Shown piece after piece: positions 44,101 to 58,584 of a stretch of DNA of 64,000 nucleotides. Made by a program: the position numbers and the translations under genes. The stretch is from assembly GCF_032854445.1 (NCBI RefSeq), contig NC_088300.1, positions 25,093,608 to 25,157,607 of the forward strand. The letters run 5' to 3'. Each line of letters begins with the position of its first letter. The first letter of the stretch is position 1. The DNA is from Liolophura sinensis (taxonomy: Eukaryota; Mollusca; Polyplacophora; Chitonida; Chitonidae). Under the pieces are notes generated by a model. That model was not told the DNA's origin and made no database searches. It was given only the letters and a program-made list of their open reading frames with translations.

Positions 44101-45224
44101 TATTCTGCAGGTTGTGCACAAGCATTTCTGGTTAAAGCGTCACGAGATCCTGCGACAGTGTGAGGAATGGATCAGTGAGATGGAAGGTTATACCAGTGAC
44201 AAGAGGACAGGCAGGTCAATAGCGCACAGTATCATGGCGCTCAAGGTAAGGCGGCCCAGTCCAGCTGATCTGCTACATGTGATATGATCTAATGGTTAGA
44301 GCGTCCTCCTTAAAGTTGGGAGAAATGGTGATCTAACCCGGATGGGGTCATACCAGACTTGCTGCTGCATTGCTTAGCGCTCAGTACTGAGAGTTTGGCA
44401 CAAAGAAATTGGATTGGTGTAGACTGTAGAAGTAATACTTGTATAATATGACTAGCTGGGCTGTAATGTCTGGCTGATAAAATACTACGCTGTGAAGTTT
44501 GAACATCATGAATATTGTTCTGCCGAGAGGGGAGATATTTGTAAGGAAACAGTTTAACAGTAAAAGAAAAAAACATTCATTTCTTTTCTATCACGGGTCA
44601 TGATACACTGACTAGCACTGGTGACAATAATCAGTCAGCAATGATGATTGAAGACAACTCATTTTCCATCAGTGTGGTGTGCATGTCTGTATGTCACATA
44701 CATGTATCAGAAACTTTCTCATGAAATTGTTAAAGTTTATGGTTTACACCAGGCACACTGGTTACCTCCACCCATAAAATGATAAGTGTGTGCGTGTTTG
44801 TGTGTGGGATTTTTTTTTTTTTTTGTAAGTCACCCATACAAACTGACCACCGTCAGACCTCGAGTGAAAAATTCATGAATGTGACATTGAATAACTATCA
44901 GATAAATAAATAAATAGAGTGATTGTTGTCTGTTGACAGAGACACTACAACCAGCTGAGGGAGGAGCTTGCCAAACTGAAGCCCCCAGCTGACTTGGAGG
45001 AGGAGGAAGAGGAGGACGAGCCTATAGACCCCCAGGAGAAGCAGTACTCCACAGAGCAGGGGGCGGGGCCAGGGCCTGGGGCCACCGCGCCTGAGGGGGC
45101 AGAGAAGGAGATGACCAGCACCTCTGCCCAGACAGCCACCTTCCCTGATCCTGTCCCTCCTCAGGCAGACTTCGGGGGACACCTGGAATTCATCATGTTA
45201 GGAGAGGACGTGGTGGACTGCTGA
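58..45224 (+). CDS. BIRC6: BIRC6 (BRUCE/Apollon) giant IAP and ubiquitin-conjugating enzyme, 55 exons, 5' partial
   Basis: This gene encodes the giant inhibitor-of-apoptosis protein. In studied animals it works as a combined E2/E3 enzyme, usually charged by UBA6, that ubiquitinates caspases, SMAC, HTRA2 and LC3. Recognition rests on collinear similarity to the vertebrate protein from end to end: a BIR zinc finger in the second and third exons here, a UBC core in the last six exons, and the intervening blocks in the same order. I placed 55 exons by homology and splice sites; coordinates are in the block entries below. Their lengths sum to 14,463 nt, or 4,820 residues plus stop, and phases agree at every junction. 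Human BIRC6 has about 4,857 residues, so roughly 200 N-terminal residues lie to the left of the window. All introns are GT-AG except 6132-6632, which is GC-AG. The exon at 6633-6852 contains two compensating indels. Exon calls come from sequence reading alone, without transcript data. Confidence 0.95.
410..475 (+). repeat. SINE tail remnant
   Basis: CGGGTTTCCTCCACCCATAA followed by ACATAAGTGAAAAATTCTTG matches the family-1 3' half. It lies in the BIRC6 intron 309-700. Similar short remnants are visible at 26930-26978, 28465-28572, 34735-34855 and 48235-48345. Confidence 0.5.
905..1010 (+). repeat. Decayed SINE fragment, family 1
   Basis: GTTAGCTAGCTATGGCAGCA and CACAGGAACCACTCACCAAT align with the family-1 head (GTTAGCGCGCTAGCGCAGCG; CCAGAAGCCTCTCACCAAT). 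It is followed by AAATAAATTATTTT. Confidence 0.55.
2207..2268. repeat. Two-copy tandem duplication of a 28-29 bp unit
   Basis: The unit AAAAAGATCATCAT(T)TCTGTGACTACT(C/T)C occurs at 2207 and again at 2236, with one base of length difference and one substitution. It lies in the BIRC6 intron 2104-2341. Confidence 0.75.
2342..6131 (+). CDS. BIRC6: BIRC6 exons 6-9 of the window: rest of the N-terminal propeller
   Basis: Exons are 2342-2454, 2830-2984, 3241-4620 and 5928-6131 (residues 201-817). The 1,380-nt exon at 3241 is the largest in the gene. It starts with an Arg/Ser-rich, poorly conserved linker including a serine-rich run around 3366-3440. It then returns to conserved propeller strands: GGYILIYKL, a [12 protein letters not shown] stretch, and the [16 protein letters not shown] strand that matches the vertebrate VTTQGGYVKILDLSNF. 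The join 4620/5928 rebuilds the conserved YCSG-RLCA-GGKLHF strand, which fixes both splice sites. Donor 4621 (GTTTGT) is weak. The last exon ends at a GC donor (CAG|GCAAGT). Confidence 0.9.
5158..5398 (+). mobile_element. tRNA-derived SINE, family 1, full length with target-site duplication
   Basis: The head has a tRNA-like A box (TGGCTCAGTTGG) and a B-box-like GTGAGTTCATGTCC. The middle (GCAACCTGCGGATGGTCGTGGG) and 3' part (GTATAAGTGAAATATTCTTG) are shared with the other copies, and the tail is (AAATAA)n. It is flanked by a perfect 11-bp duplication, ATTAGATTTAG, at 5147-5157 and 5399-5409. It lies in the BIRC6 intron 4621-5927. Confidence 0.88.
6633..8732 (+). CDS. BIRC6: BIRC6 exons 10-12 of the window: first beta-sandwich region, with indels in exon 10
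   Basis: Exons are 6633-6852, 7490-8033 and 8488-8732 (residues 818-1153). Exon 10 encodes [13 protein letters not shown]... and ends [11 protein letters not shown] in one frame. The conserved middle part ([12 protein letters not shown] to [10 protein letters not shown], 6712-6786) is in another frame. One base appears missing near 6702/6703 and one extra near 6783-6789. Both frames are open, so no stop results. Exon 11 gives [20 protein letters not shown], the start of the jelly-roll (carbohydrate-binding-like) domain. It also contains a variable serine-rich loop (7650-7720) and the conserved [15 protein letters not shown] strand. Exon 12 ends with [16 protein letters not shown], which leads into the arch helices. 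Confidence 0.9.
9325..12361 (+). CDS. BIRC6: BIRC6 exons 13-16 of the window: helical arch and glutamine-rich coiled coil
   Basis: Exons are 9325-9498, 10384-10509, 10911-11165 and 11608-12361 (residues 1154-1590). The first three encode helical repeats matching the vertebrate QRCAML...[12 protein letters not shown] segment. The 754-nt exon at 11608 starts [15 protein letters not shown]. It carries the conserved [19 protein letters not shown] motif (11851-11905), then a predicted coiled coil rich in Gln and Leu (about 12040-12165). It ends in the proline-rich [20 protein letters not shown] stretch, nearly identical in vertebrates. The intron between 9498 and 10384 holds a complete SINE. Confidence 0.93.
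10035..10304 (+). mobile_element. tRNA-derived SINE, family 1, full length with target-site duplication
   Basis: This is the best-preserved copy: GGCCTCCGTGGCTCAGTCGG head, B-box-like GTGAGTTCAAGACC, conserved middle, TTGAGTACGGCGTAAAACAC and an A-rich tail. It is flanked by TCTATTGATCCA (10023-10034) and TCTATTTATCCA (10305-10316), differing at one base. It is inserted in the BIRC6 intron 9499-10383. Confidence 0.9.
12565..12816 (+). mobile_element. Decayed tRNA-derived SINE-like element
   Basis: The head TCGCTGGCTGAGATGGTTAA has A-box character. The 3' part GGTTTCCTCTACCCATATAC and an (AAATAA)n tail resemble family 1, but the body differs. It contains a 90-codon open frame that I regard as chance. 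It lies in the BIRC6 intron 12362-12889. Confidence 0.5.
12890..14455 (+). CDS. BIRC6: BIRC6 exons 17-18 of the window: second beta-sandwich and following helices
   Basis: Exons are 12890-13228 and 13662-14455 (residues 1591-1967). Exon 17 encodes [20 protein letters not shown]...[18 protein letters not shown], a galactose-binding-like sandwich that is one of the best conserved parts of the protein. Exon 18 finishes it with IGRYG...[11 protein letters not shown]. It continues into helices that match the vertebrate [12 protein letters not shown] and YQDCIQLQLQLNLA segments, here [12 protein letters not shown] and [14 protein letters not shown]. Splices are phase 0 (13228/13662) and phase 2 (14455). 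A 1.25-kb intron follows. Confidence 0.95.
14456..15709 (+). other. Large BIRC6 intron with several inverted repeats
   Basis: This 1,254-nt GT-AG intron has no supported coding sequence. It contains a perfect 11-bp inverted repeat (TTTCAATGTGA at 14538-14548 against 14610-14620) and a 9-bp one (TGAAATCAT at 14822-14830 against 14855-14863). A short GAATCTT/AAGATTC hairpin lies near 14773. CACAGAAAAGTG is repeated directly near 15450 and 15473. An old, decayed repeat is possible. Confidence 0.5.
15710..18586 (+). CDS. BIRC6: BIRC6 exons 19-23 of the window: helical arch
   Basis: Exons are 15710-15852, 16135-16266, 17051-17319, 17675-17899 and 18403-18586 (residues 1968-2285). Landmarks are [35 protein letters not shown] in a basic coiled coil, [15 protein letters not shown], and [21 protein letters not shown] five-serine run encoded by AGC repeats sits at about 16242-16257. 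The acceptor at 18403 is chosen because it gives [11 protein letters not shown] in frame. A near-identical decoy acceptor lies 40 bp upstream and would break the frame. Confidence 0.92.
19008..22375 (+). CDS. BIRC6: BIRC6 exons 24-29 of the window: acidic linker and arch helices
   Basis: Exons are 19008-19148, 19435-19654, 20079-20238, 20548-20709, 21159-21629 and 22248-22375 (residues 2286-2712). The first three encode a variable acidic linker ([15 protein letters not shown], then a Pro-rich tract). It regains similarity at [25 protein letters not shown]. The exon at 21159 carries the conserved helical repeat around [31 protein letters not shown] and [11 protein letters not shown]. The exon at 22248 begins [16 protein letters not shown], matching the vertebrate VGPTATQAMQEFLTRL. 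The linker exons rest mainly on splice phase and flanking homology. Confidence 0.88.
22829..25648 (+). CDS. BIRC6: BIRC6 exons 30-32 of the window: arch helices and third beta-sandwich
   Basis: Exons are 22829-23805, 24366-24746 and 25372-25648 (residues 2713-3257). The 977-nt exon at 22829 encodes [28 protein letters not shown] and [10 protein letters not shown], with a Ser/Thr-rich variable loop between (about 23180-23430). Exon 31 contains [19 protein letters not shown] and [20 protein letters not shown], nearly identical to vertebrates. It starts the third galactose-binding-like sandwich ([11 protein letters not shown]), and exon 32 completes it with [19 protein letters not shown]. The intron 23806-24365 holds decayed SINE tails. 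Confidence 0.94.
23890..24166 (+). repeat. SINE remnant with duplicated 3' end
   Basis: After a tRNA-like GACCTGGTTTTAATCCC stretch, the terminal motif TTGATTACAGCGTAAAACAC with an AAATAAA tail occurs twice in tandem (about 24073-24110 and 24124-24160). It fills most of the intron 23806-24365. Confidence 0.6.
26090..28944 (+). CDS. BIRC6: BIRC6 exons 33-37 of the window: arch helices
   Basis: Exons are 26090-26340, 26770-26875, 27195-27425, 27780-28339 and 28748-28944 (residues 3258-3706). Landmarks are [13 protein letters not shown], the [15 protein letters not shown] helix, the PSPSHLHCVAAILW-like [14 protein letters not shown], and [19 protein letters not shown]...LTDDSKE acidic loop also occurs in the human protein. 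[18 protein letters not shown] closes the block. All five are well supported by homology on both sides of each splice. Confidence 0.93.
29419..33070 (+). CDS. BIRC6: BIRC6 exons 38-41 of the window: arch end and basic proline-rich linker
   Basis: Exons are 29419-29563, 30685-30921, 31664-31783 and 32921-33070 (residues 3707-3923). The second matches the vertebrate GFIRRLFLQLMLEDEK as [16 protein letters not shown], followed by [15 protein letters not shown]. The third is a charged linker. The fourth contains the conserved [10 protein letters not shown] motif, which sits before the ubiquitin-like segment. The end at 33070 (A|GTAGGT) is chosen because phase 1 is needed to join 34279. The third exon has the weakest support of the group. 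Confidence 0.85.
30415..30585 (+). mobile_element. Internally shortened tRNA-derived SINE, family 1
   Basis: It retains the head (GCCTCTGTTGCTGAGTGGTTAGCG), the CCTCTCACCAATGTGGT segment and the AAATATTCTTGAGTACAGCG 3' end. About 90 bp of the middle region are lacking compared with the copy at 10035. It lies in the BIRC6 intron 29564-30684. Confidence 0.75.
33865..34017. mobile_element. 153-bp MITE with terminal inverted repeats and TTA target duplication
   Basis: Both ends start GGGACC and form an inverted repeat of about 24 bp with two mismatches (left GGGACCATCCCCATAAATCG; right, reversed, GGGACCGTCCCCATAAATTG). The trinucleotide TTA flanks both sides (33862-33864, 34018-34020). There is no coding capacity. 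A 3-bp TTA duplication with G-rich ends is typical of PIF/Harbinger-derived MITEs. It lies in the BIRC6 intron 33071-34278. Confidence 0.72.
34279..37551 (+). CDS. BIRC6: BIRC6 exons 42-46 of the window: ubiquitin-like segment and following helices
   Basis: Exons are 34279-34434, 34949-35202, 35686-35899, 36397-36608 and 37378-37551 (residues 3924-4260). [20 protein letters not shown] with FTMKLS matches the part of vertebrate BIRC6 described as ubiquitin-like. Next come [20 protein letters not shown], the strikingly conserved [20 protein letters not shown] with [12 protein letters not shown], and [20 protein letters not shown]. The group ends with [18 protein letters not shown] before [10 protein letters not shown]. 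These are among the most conserved regions in the window. Confidence 0.95.
35323..35655. repeat. Two family-1 SINE tail fragments in opposite orientation
   Basis: At 35323-35410 the reverse complement of the SINE 3' end is visible (GTGTTTTACACCGTACTCTG, TATACAACGGCGGCTGGC). At about 35577-35655 a forward copy reads AAAAATTCTTCAGCACGGTG and CACCAATCAAGTAAGTTAA. Both are in the intron 35203-35685. Confidence 0.6.
38300..40099 (+). CDS. BIRC6: BIRC6 exons 47-49 of the window: helices and low-complexity linker before UBC
   Basis: Exons are 38300-38652, 39121-39275 and 39989-40099 (residues 4261-4466). Exon 47 encodes [36 protein letters not shown], and [12 protein letters not shown]. Exon 48 begins with a Gly/Ser run followed by six to seven acidic residues, then the conserved [15 protein letters not shown] helix. 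Exon 49 is a charged linker with KRKRNE, a possible nuclear-localisation-like patch. It ends in [10 protein letters not shown], which leads directly into the UBC domain. Confidence 0.92.
39360..39668 (+). repeat. Decayed SINE-like sequence
   Basis: AGGTGCAAGTTCAAGCCTGA looks like a B box. The 3' part (GCATTCCCGTTTCCTCTGAC, then CTGTTAAACAGCAGTCAAAT) corresponds to the family-1 3' end in weathered form. It lies in the intron 39276-39988. Confidence 0.4.
40622..45224 (+). CDS. BIRC6: BIRC6 exons 50-55 of the window: catalytic UBC domain and C-terminal tail
   Basis: Exons are 40622-40836, 41796-41957, 42500-42577, 43243-43431, 44111-44245 and 44940-45224 (residues 4467-4820). The UBC fold reads [32 protein letters not shown], then [24 protein letters not shown] and [10 protein letters not shown]. 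The next exon gives [17 protein letters not shown]. The catalytic cysteine codon is TGC at 42503-42505 (residue 4594 in window numbering). FNPN stands where ordinary E2 enzymes have HPN, as in vertebrate BIRC6. The terminal exon adds a Glu-rich acidic run and a tail unlike the vertebrate one, ending VDC before TGA at 45222-45224. Intron 41958-42499 separates the FNPN strand from the cysteine strand. Confidence 0.97.
40850..41150 (+). mobile_element. SINE-like element with partial tRNA head and family-2-type 3' end
   Basis: It starts in a B-box-like GATCCAGGGTCAATCCTGGG. It passes through a unique body (TTGTTGCGCAACAACTGG; GGCGGAAATCCGCCCTGCAA). It ends TCATCATATGACTAAAAAAT then GTTAAACCCCATGCACTCAC with a CACT run. 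A similar 3' end occurs alone at 32385-32445 and in family 2. It lies in the BIRC6 intron 40837-41795. Confidence 0.6.
42325..42450 (+). repeat. SINE remnant, family 1
   Basis: The end CTCGAGTACAGCATAAAACC followed by TAATCAAAGACA matches the weathered family-1 terminus. It sits directly upstream of the exon that carries the BIRC6 catalytic cysteine. Confidence 0.4.
43718..43972 (+). mobile_element. Decayed tRNA-derived SINE, family 1
   Basis: The copy shares AGCCTCTCACCAATGCGG, the GTGAGTTCAAGTCC B box, AGGTCTGCTAGCAACCTGC and the ATTCATGAGTGCAGTGTAAA end, then an AAATAAATCAAATAAAT tail. The A-box region is degraded. It lies in the BIRC6 intron 43432-44110. Confidence 0.78.
44287..44540 (+). 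mobile_element. Decayed SINE, family 2
   Basis: ATCTAATGGTTAGAGCGTCC corresponds to the A-box region of the copy at 59327. Segments GCTCAGTACTGAGAGTTTGG and ATAATATGACTAGCTGGGCT align in the same order. The 3' end is degraded. It lies in the BIRC6 intron 44246-44939. Confidence 0.6.
44745..44917 (+). repeat. SINE tail remnant with T tract
   Basis: GGTTACCTCCACCCATAAAA, a 15-T run at 44811-44824, GAGTGAAAAATTCATGAATG and a GATAAATAAATAAAT tail follow the order of the family-1 3' end, with an insertion. It lies just before the last BIRC6 exon. Confidence 0.5.
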
Positions 45225-46346
45225 CGATGGCTGCCTCATAGGAACCTAATTTATTCTTCCTTCTTCCTGGGGTTAAAGCCATCAGGCTTCTGAAGCATAC
45301 ACACAAACCTGCCGTTAAGACAGGTGGTCAGTCGCAGTGCCAGGCCATGGGATGAGGACAGCTCCGGTCTGATATGACACAGGGGTGTCCAAGCCCCCTC
45401 ATCCTCATACACAGCAGGGGGTCAAGGCTTAAAGAGGTGTCAAAGTAAACAGGAAGCAGTACTATATGGCATGCAGATACGTGGAAACCAGAAAGAATAC
45501 CTAAGCAACTCAGGGTGCCAGAAGCTGCTTAAAACTGACTCTACCATTTATACACCTATACCATATCTTTTAGAGAACATTGGGGCGTACATGTAACATT
45601 GATTCTATCATATCTGTACTGTACTTCTTGGAGGGTATTGGGGATACATGTAACCTGAACGCGAGGTGCAGTTCACACTAAAGTGTACTGGCTCTCTTGT
45701 CTGCCATATGATGCAGGCTGTGCCAGTATTTTCTAATTTTCAGGGTTCACTTGGCATTTGTGTGATGAGAGATTGAATTGCTGGTCAAAATCTCCTATGT
45801 GTTTCTGTACGAATTAGTTCCCATGCACCAGTGTGCTTGAGCTTGGGCTTCTGGAGGTGGAATGTGAACTGTCAGCTTGCATTTATATGTGGGTGGAAGT
45901 ATATGGGAACTATTATTATAAGTAACATGTCTAGGATAACAGATAGGTGTCTCTTTATACGGCATCTACATGTACATACTTATACCATTTCTGAAGAGCT
46001 GAGCATTTTTCCAGTTACGTTTTATTTATTTGTTCTTTTCTTTTTCTCTCTTTTTTTTATGACATGTTTACGATGTAGAAAGCAACATTTACAGATACCC
46101 ATTGGCATACATGGATGTATATATGTCTATGAGGAAGAGACTTTTGTGTGTGCGCTTGTGTGTGTTTAGGGGTTGCCATGGTTTTGTAATGACATGAAGG
46201 GAAAATGTAATGATCAGCGATAATTACCAATATTATTATAATTACGGCTTTGCTTATGTTGAAATGTAAACATTTTTTTTTCTTGAAAACATATTAGATC
46301 AATGTGACAAAGTTAAGAGTGATATCAAATAGAGTATAATTGAAAA

Positions 46347-46352
46347 AATAAA
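46347..46352 (+). terminator. Possible proximal polyadenylation signal of BIRC6
   Basis: Canonical AATAAA 1.12 kb after the stop codon, in an A-rich context. The downstream GT-rich element is weaker than at the distal site. Confidence 0.35.
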
Positions 46353-47302
46353 AGTACAGAGCACCTAGCATGGAGAACATGTTTGCTGTGTCTGGTACCT
46401 ACTCAGATGCTAATATACGACTCATGCCTGTTTAGATAAATACAGGCTCTCCTATGCTGAGCATAGGATCACATATGTGGGACGCAGTTTTCAACAAGTG
46501 TAGAATCAGTGTTTGTATTGACTAAACTGGTCAATTTTAGAAATCGCACAAACCTTCTGTACGATATATAGAAATGTGTATTTATTGAGCTGTGTAAAGA
46601 AGTATATTTTAAATATTGTTTAGGTAGTATTTAAACACAGTAGACTGCACGTTGTGTACATACCACCCTTCACATAGCAAGTGTCTGTATGACCTATACA
46701 AGTGATACGAAATAATAGAAGAAACTACTCATATACTGTTTAATGGATATTTAATTGTCTTTTGATGGGTTAATTAATCTTTGTTGAATTGTTTTCTTTT
46801 TTGGTATTGTTTCACAGCCCATTTGATAAGTAGTTTTAGGTTTGTTTTTAGTCTGAAAATTTTCCACATTATGTTGTACTGTGAGATTCATGATTACATC
46901 ACAGAAGAAAGTCTGCTGTGTGGTGTGGAAAGTTGACAAGGGTGGTTGTCGATGTAATAGCTGCCAAGATAACAGATGTATGATAGCTAAGGGGAAATGA
47001 CACTTTGCCATAAAGGGGACTACTATGTCGTGAAGACGTACCTAAATCCCACCATACCATGGGATTGACCGTATTCTGTTGTTCTGTGATGTCCAAGGGG
47101 ATATAACTGATGTTTTGTCCAATGCCCCCCTCTGTGGTTGCTTTGGTGGTTTTGATATTTGACTGTGCCGTAATTTGTGTATAAACTGTACAATTATAGG
47201 AACGTAATATGTACAGCCTGTTTTCAATATATATATATAAATATACATACATATATATAACTCGGCTCTTGAGGATTTTTTTTTGTGAAAAAGCAAGAGA
47301 AG

Positions 47303-47308
47303 AATAAA
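47303..47308 (+). terminator. Probable distal polyadenylation signal of BIRC6
   Basis: This is a canonical AATAAA about 2.08 kb after the stop codon, followed 30-45 nt later by a GTCTTGTTTC-type GT-rich element. A second AATAAA at 46347-46352 could give a shorter 3' UTR. Confidence 0.5.
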
Positions 47309-47330
47309 AAAGAACTCTGGTGATGAATCC

Positions 47331-56074
<8,744 letters not shown>

Positions 56075-58503
56075 AATGCATGCCCTTGTGAATAACTCAT
56101 GATACATATCCAGTCAGACACTTTGATGGAAGCAACACTACTTAGTCCGGTAAATCTTCGTTTTAACGACTACAGATGTTTCATGTCATAAAGTCTTTAC
56201 AGACAGCTATGGTGCACTGTTGACTGTACTGAAAACATGACACCCCACTTGTCCACACTCACAAAGCTTTAATTTTCAGTAAGCTGACATCTGATATATG
56301 GAAACCAGGCATAAAGCCACAGCGCTTCTAGTGTGGGACAATTTGCACGGTCCAGTAATCGTCAATGATGGCCATGTCTGGAAGTTTCAGGTGTGAATGT
56401 AGTTTACAAGGTCGTACATTTATGGGTTGATAGTGAAGGGAACTGGGACACAGATTCAAATGAAATGTTTAAATACAAAGCAGACTTGCGGTGTCCTGCG
56501 GGATTTAACTATATACATACTTAGGTCTTTTGTGGCTATACCTACAGCTGAACTGACACTTTTCATGACACATTGACAAGGTCCGGTTTGTGGCAAGGAA
56601 GTTGTGTTGAAAAGCTCTCCTCAGACTGGGTACCGGCAGGTTACATACGGTAACGCTTTGACATCGGTTGTTTGTCCATGTGGTAATTGGAAATTGATAG
56701 GTAAGCACACGTGAAACAAGAGCCCAAATTAAATGACCTTGTTCCTGACATTTTCCCGACTGGTATGTATAGTTCCTCTTAGGCATAGACTAACTGGTCT
56801 GCCCACAGTGTGTGTCAGTGGGCTGTGAGTATATATTATAAAATTGAGAGTAAATTTGTCTCTACTTTCGTGTGAACTCCCCAGGAACTACTAGGCCTAC
56901 AATTACCGATTCAATGACAATTTAGTACTTATGTTCCTAAATTAAAGCACAAGGTAATTTGACCTATAGACTCGTTAAATCTGTATCATGTCATGGGAAA
57001 TATGAACTACCTTCTATCTGTTAACTTGACTGTTCCGGCAACATGAAATAAAACCTTGTCTAGTTTCACTGTGTATATATAACAATCATAAGTTTGAAAC
57101 GGCACTAGTCTGACTTTGTGAATAGCTTGCACGTTCATGTGAGAAAAGATAGCAACTATGGTATATTATGTGACAGCTATTAACTACGTGTATAGTGGTT
57201 AAATTCTACACTAATTACTGGATGGTGTTAAGCAGCTATCAAATAAACATACGGTTTGCTGTTAAATGCCAGATCCTTAGTCCAGCTTTTCAAGTAAAAG
57301 GCTTCACATACTAAAATATTCCCTGTATCTCGTTTTCTTTTGTCATTAAATATTATATACAAAACAACGAAATGGAACTGTGGGAACGATATGACGGCAC
57401 TAGTATTATGAACAGTATGTCACTACTATAAATGCAAATGCAACAGAGGAAAAAACTGAAATGGTAAAGAGGAACTATAGTACAAGGGATAATATGTTTA
57501 CACTGTGGACAAATAGAAGATCGTGATTTATTTATTTGATTGGTGTTGTAGGCCGTACTCAAGAATATTTCACTTATACGACGGCGGCCAGCATTATGGT
57601 GGGTGGAAACCGGGCACAGCCCGGGGGAAACCCACTACCAGAGAAGATCGTGAAGGCAGTTCCGTAGAGAGTACAACATATATTACAAAAGGCACATGGT
57701 AGGGATTTGCATTATCTTACCCTTTTTCTTAGCTATTTAGTCATTAGCGTGAAAAATAATGTTTGGTCTTTGAAAGTGCATTACCATCCTTGACCAATAA
57801 TGCACCGAAAAATCAGGACGATTTCACAGTCCATTAACTAAATAATGAAGTCGATGCAAGCTGATATATATCGGAGGGAGGTCTACCTTTACCATTTATG
57901 AATGTTTCCTGATATGTTTTCTATCAGCACGTTTCTCTGTGTTTTGTCTTTATTGTCCTAGGTTTAACACACTAAAATGGCTTTTTGCTAATTCAGATTA
58001 GTGTGGTTACCATTCTGTATGACACCGAGTGTTAGTACGGCGGTATCCATGTGTGGAACGTCAACAGTCTCTCCTTATATTCAATTACCTACAAGATAAA
58101 AGTATGCTCTACCTAGCTACGTGTAGATGACATATTGCCTCAGACCCCTGTTAATTATCCACAATCGTGAATTTTAAACTTTCACGATTAAAACTCATAA
58201 CTGCCCAAAGCCGAGACAATTTCCATCATTTTGATACCAAGCATGCTCCTCTACATTAAAAACGGCAGGGTGGCAGAGAAAAAAGACTTTACACCCCAAA
58301 ATACACAGCATTTCATTCCAAGGAACGAAAGTGCTAATGGGATCCTGATTCCACATTAAATCCTCTCACAGCGAGGTAAGATTCCAATTTCGCATCTGGA
58401 TCATTCTGGAAAACCCGCCTTAGTTTATTGAGCCAGGAACGATTGATTTACTTTGCCCTTTGGAGTGTCTTCCTACTTACGTATTAATCCGGCTGCTGTC
58501 TGG
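56075..58503. other. Intergenic stretch upstream of the SRR-like gene
   Basis: Apart from the truncated SINE at 57527-57641, this is unique-looking AT-rich sequence with no supported gene. The last few hundred bases are the presumed promoter region of the SRR-like gene. Confidence 0.55.
57527..57641 (-). mobile_element. 5'-truncated SINE, family 1, reverse orientation, perfect target-site duplication
   Basis: The reverse complement contains the 3' half of the family: CCCGGGCTGTGCCCGGTTTC, GCTGGCCGCCGTCGTATAAG and the AAATAA tail. The tRNA head is absent. Flanking AGAAGATCGTGA at 57515-57526 and 57642-57653 is a perfect 12-bp duplication, so the truncation happened at insertion and not by later decay. 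Confidence 0.85.
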
Positions 58504-58511
58504 TTTAAATA
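58504..58511 (+). promoter_or_regulatory. Possible TATA-like box upstream of the SRR-like gene
   Basis: TTTAAATA lies 74-81 nt before the predicted start codon. Distance and sequence fit a TATA-type promoter with a short 5' UTR, but in AT-rich DNA this may be chance. A non-coding upstream exon cannot be excluded. Confidence 0.2.
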
Positions 58512-58584
58512 CAGAACTATTAAGTACAATGTTTAATGTTCCGCGAGTAAACGATACTATCCCGACAGGATACACAGTGGAAAG

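Larger units (their letters stand above)
45225..47330 (+). other. BIRC6: BIRC6 3' untranslated region
   Basis: About 2.1 kb follow the stop codon without splice-site-bounded coding potential. The region contains T-rich and AT-rich tracts (46020-46060, 46262-46285, 47226-47260). AATAAA hexamers lie at 46347-46352 and 47303-47308. The extent is inferred from the later hexamer and a GT/T-rich stretch just after it (47338-47352). Confidence 0.6.
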
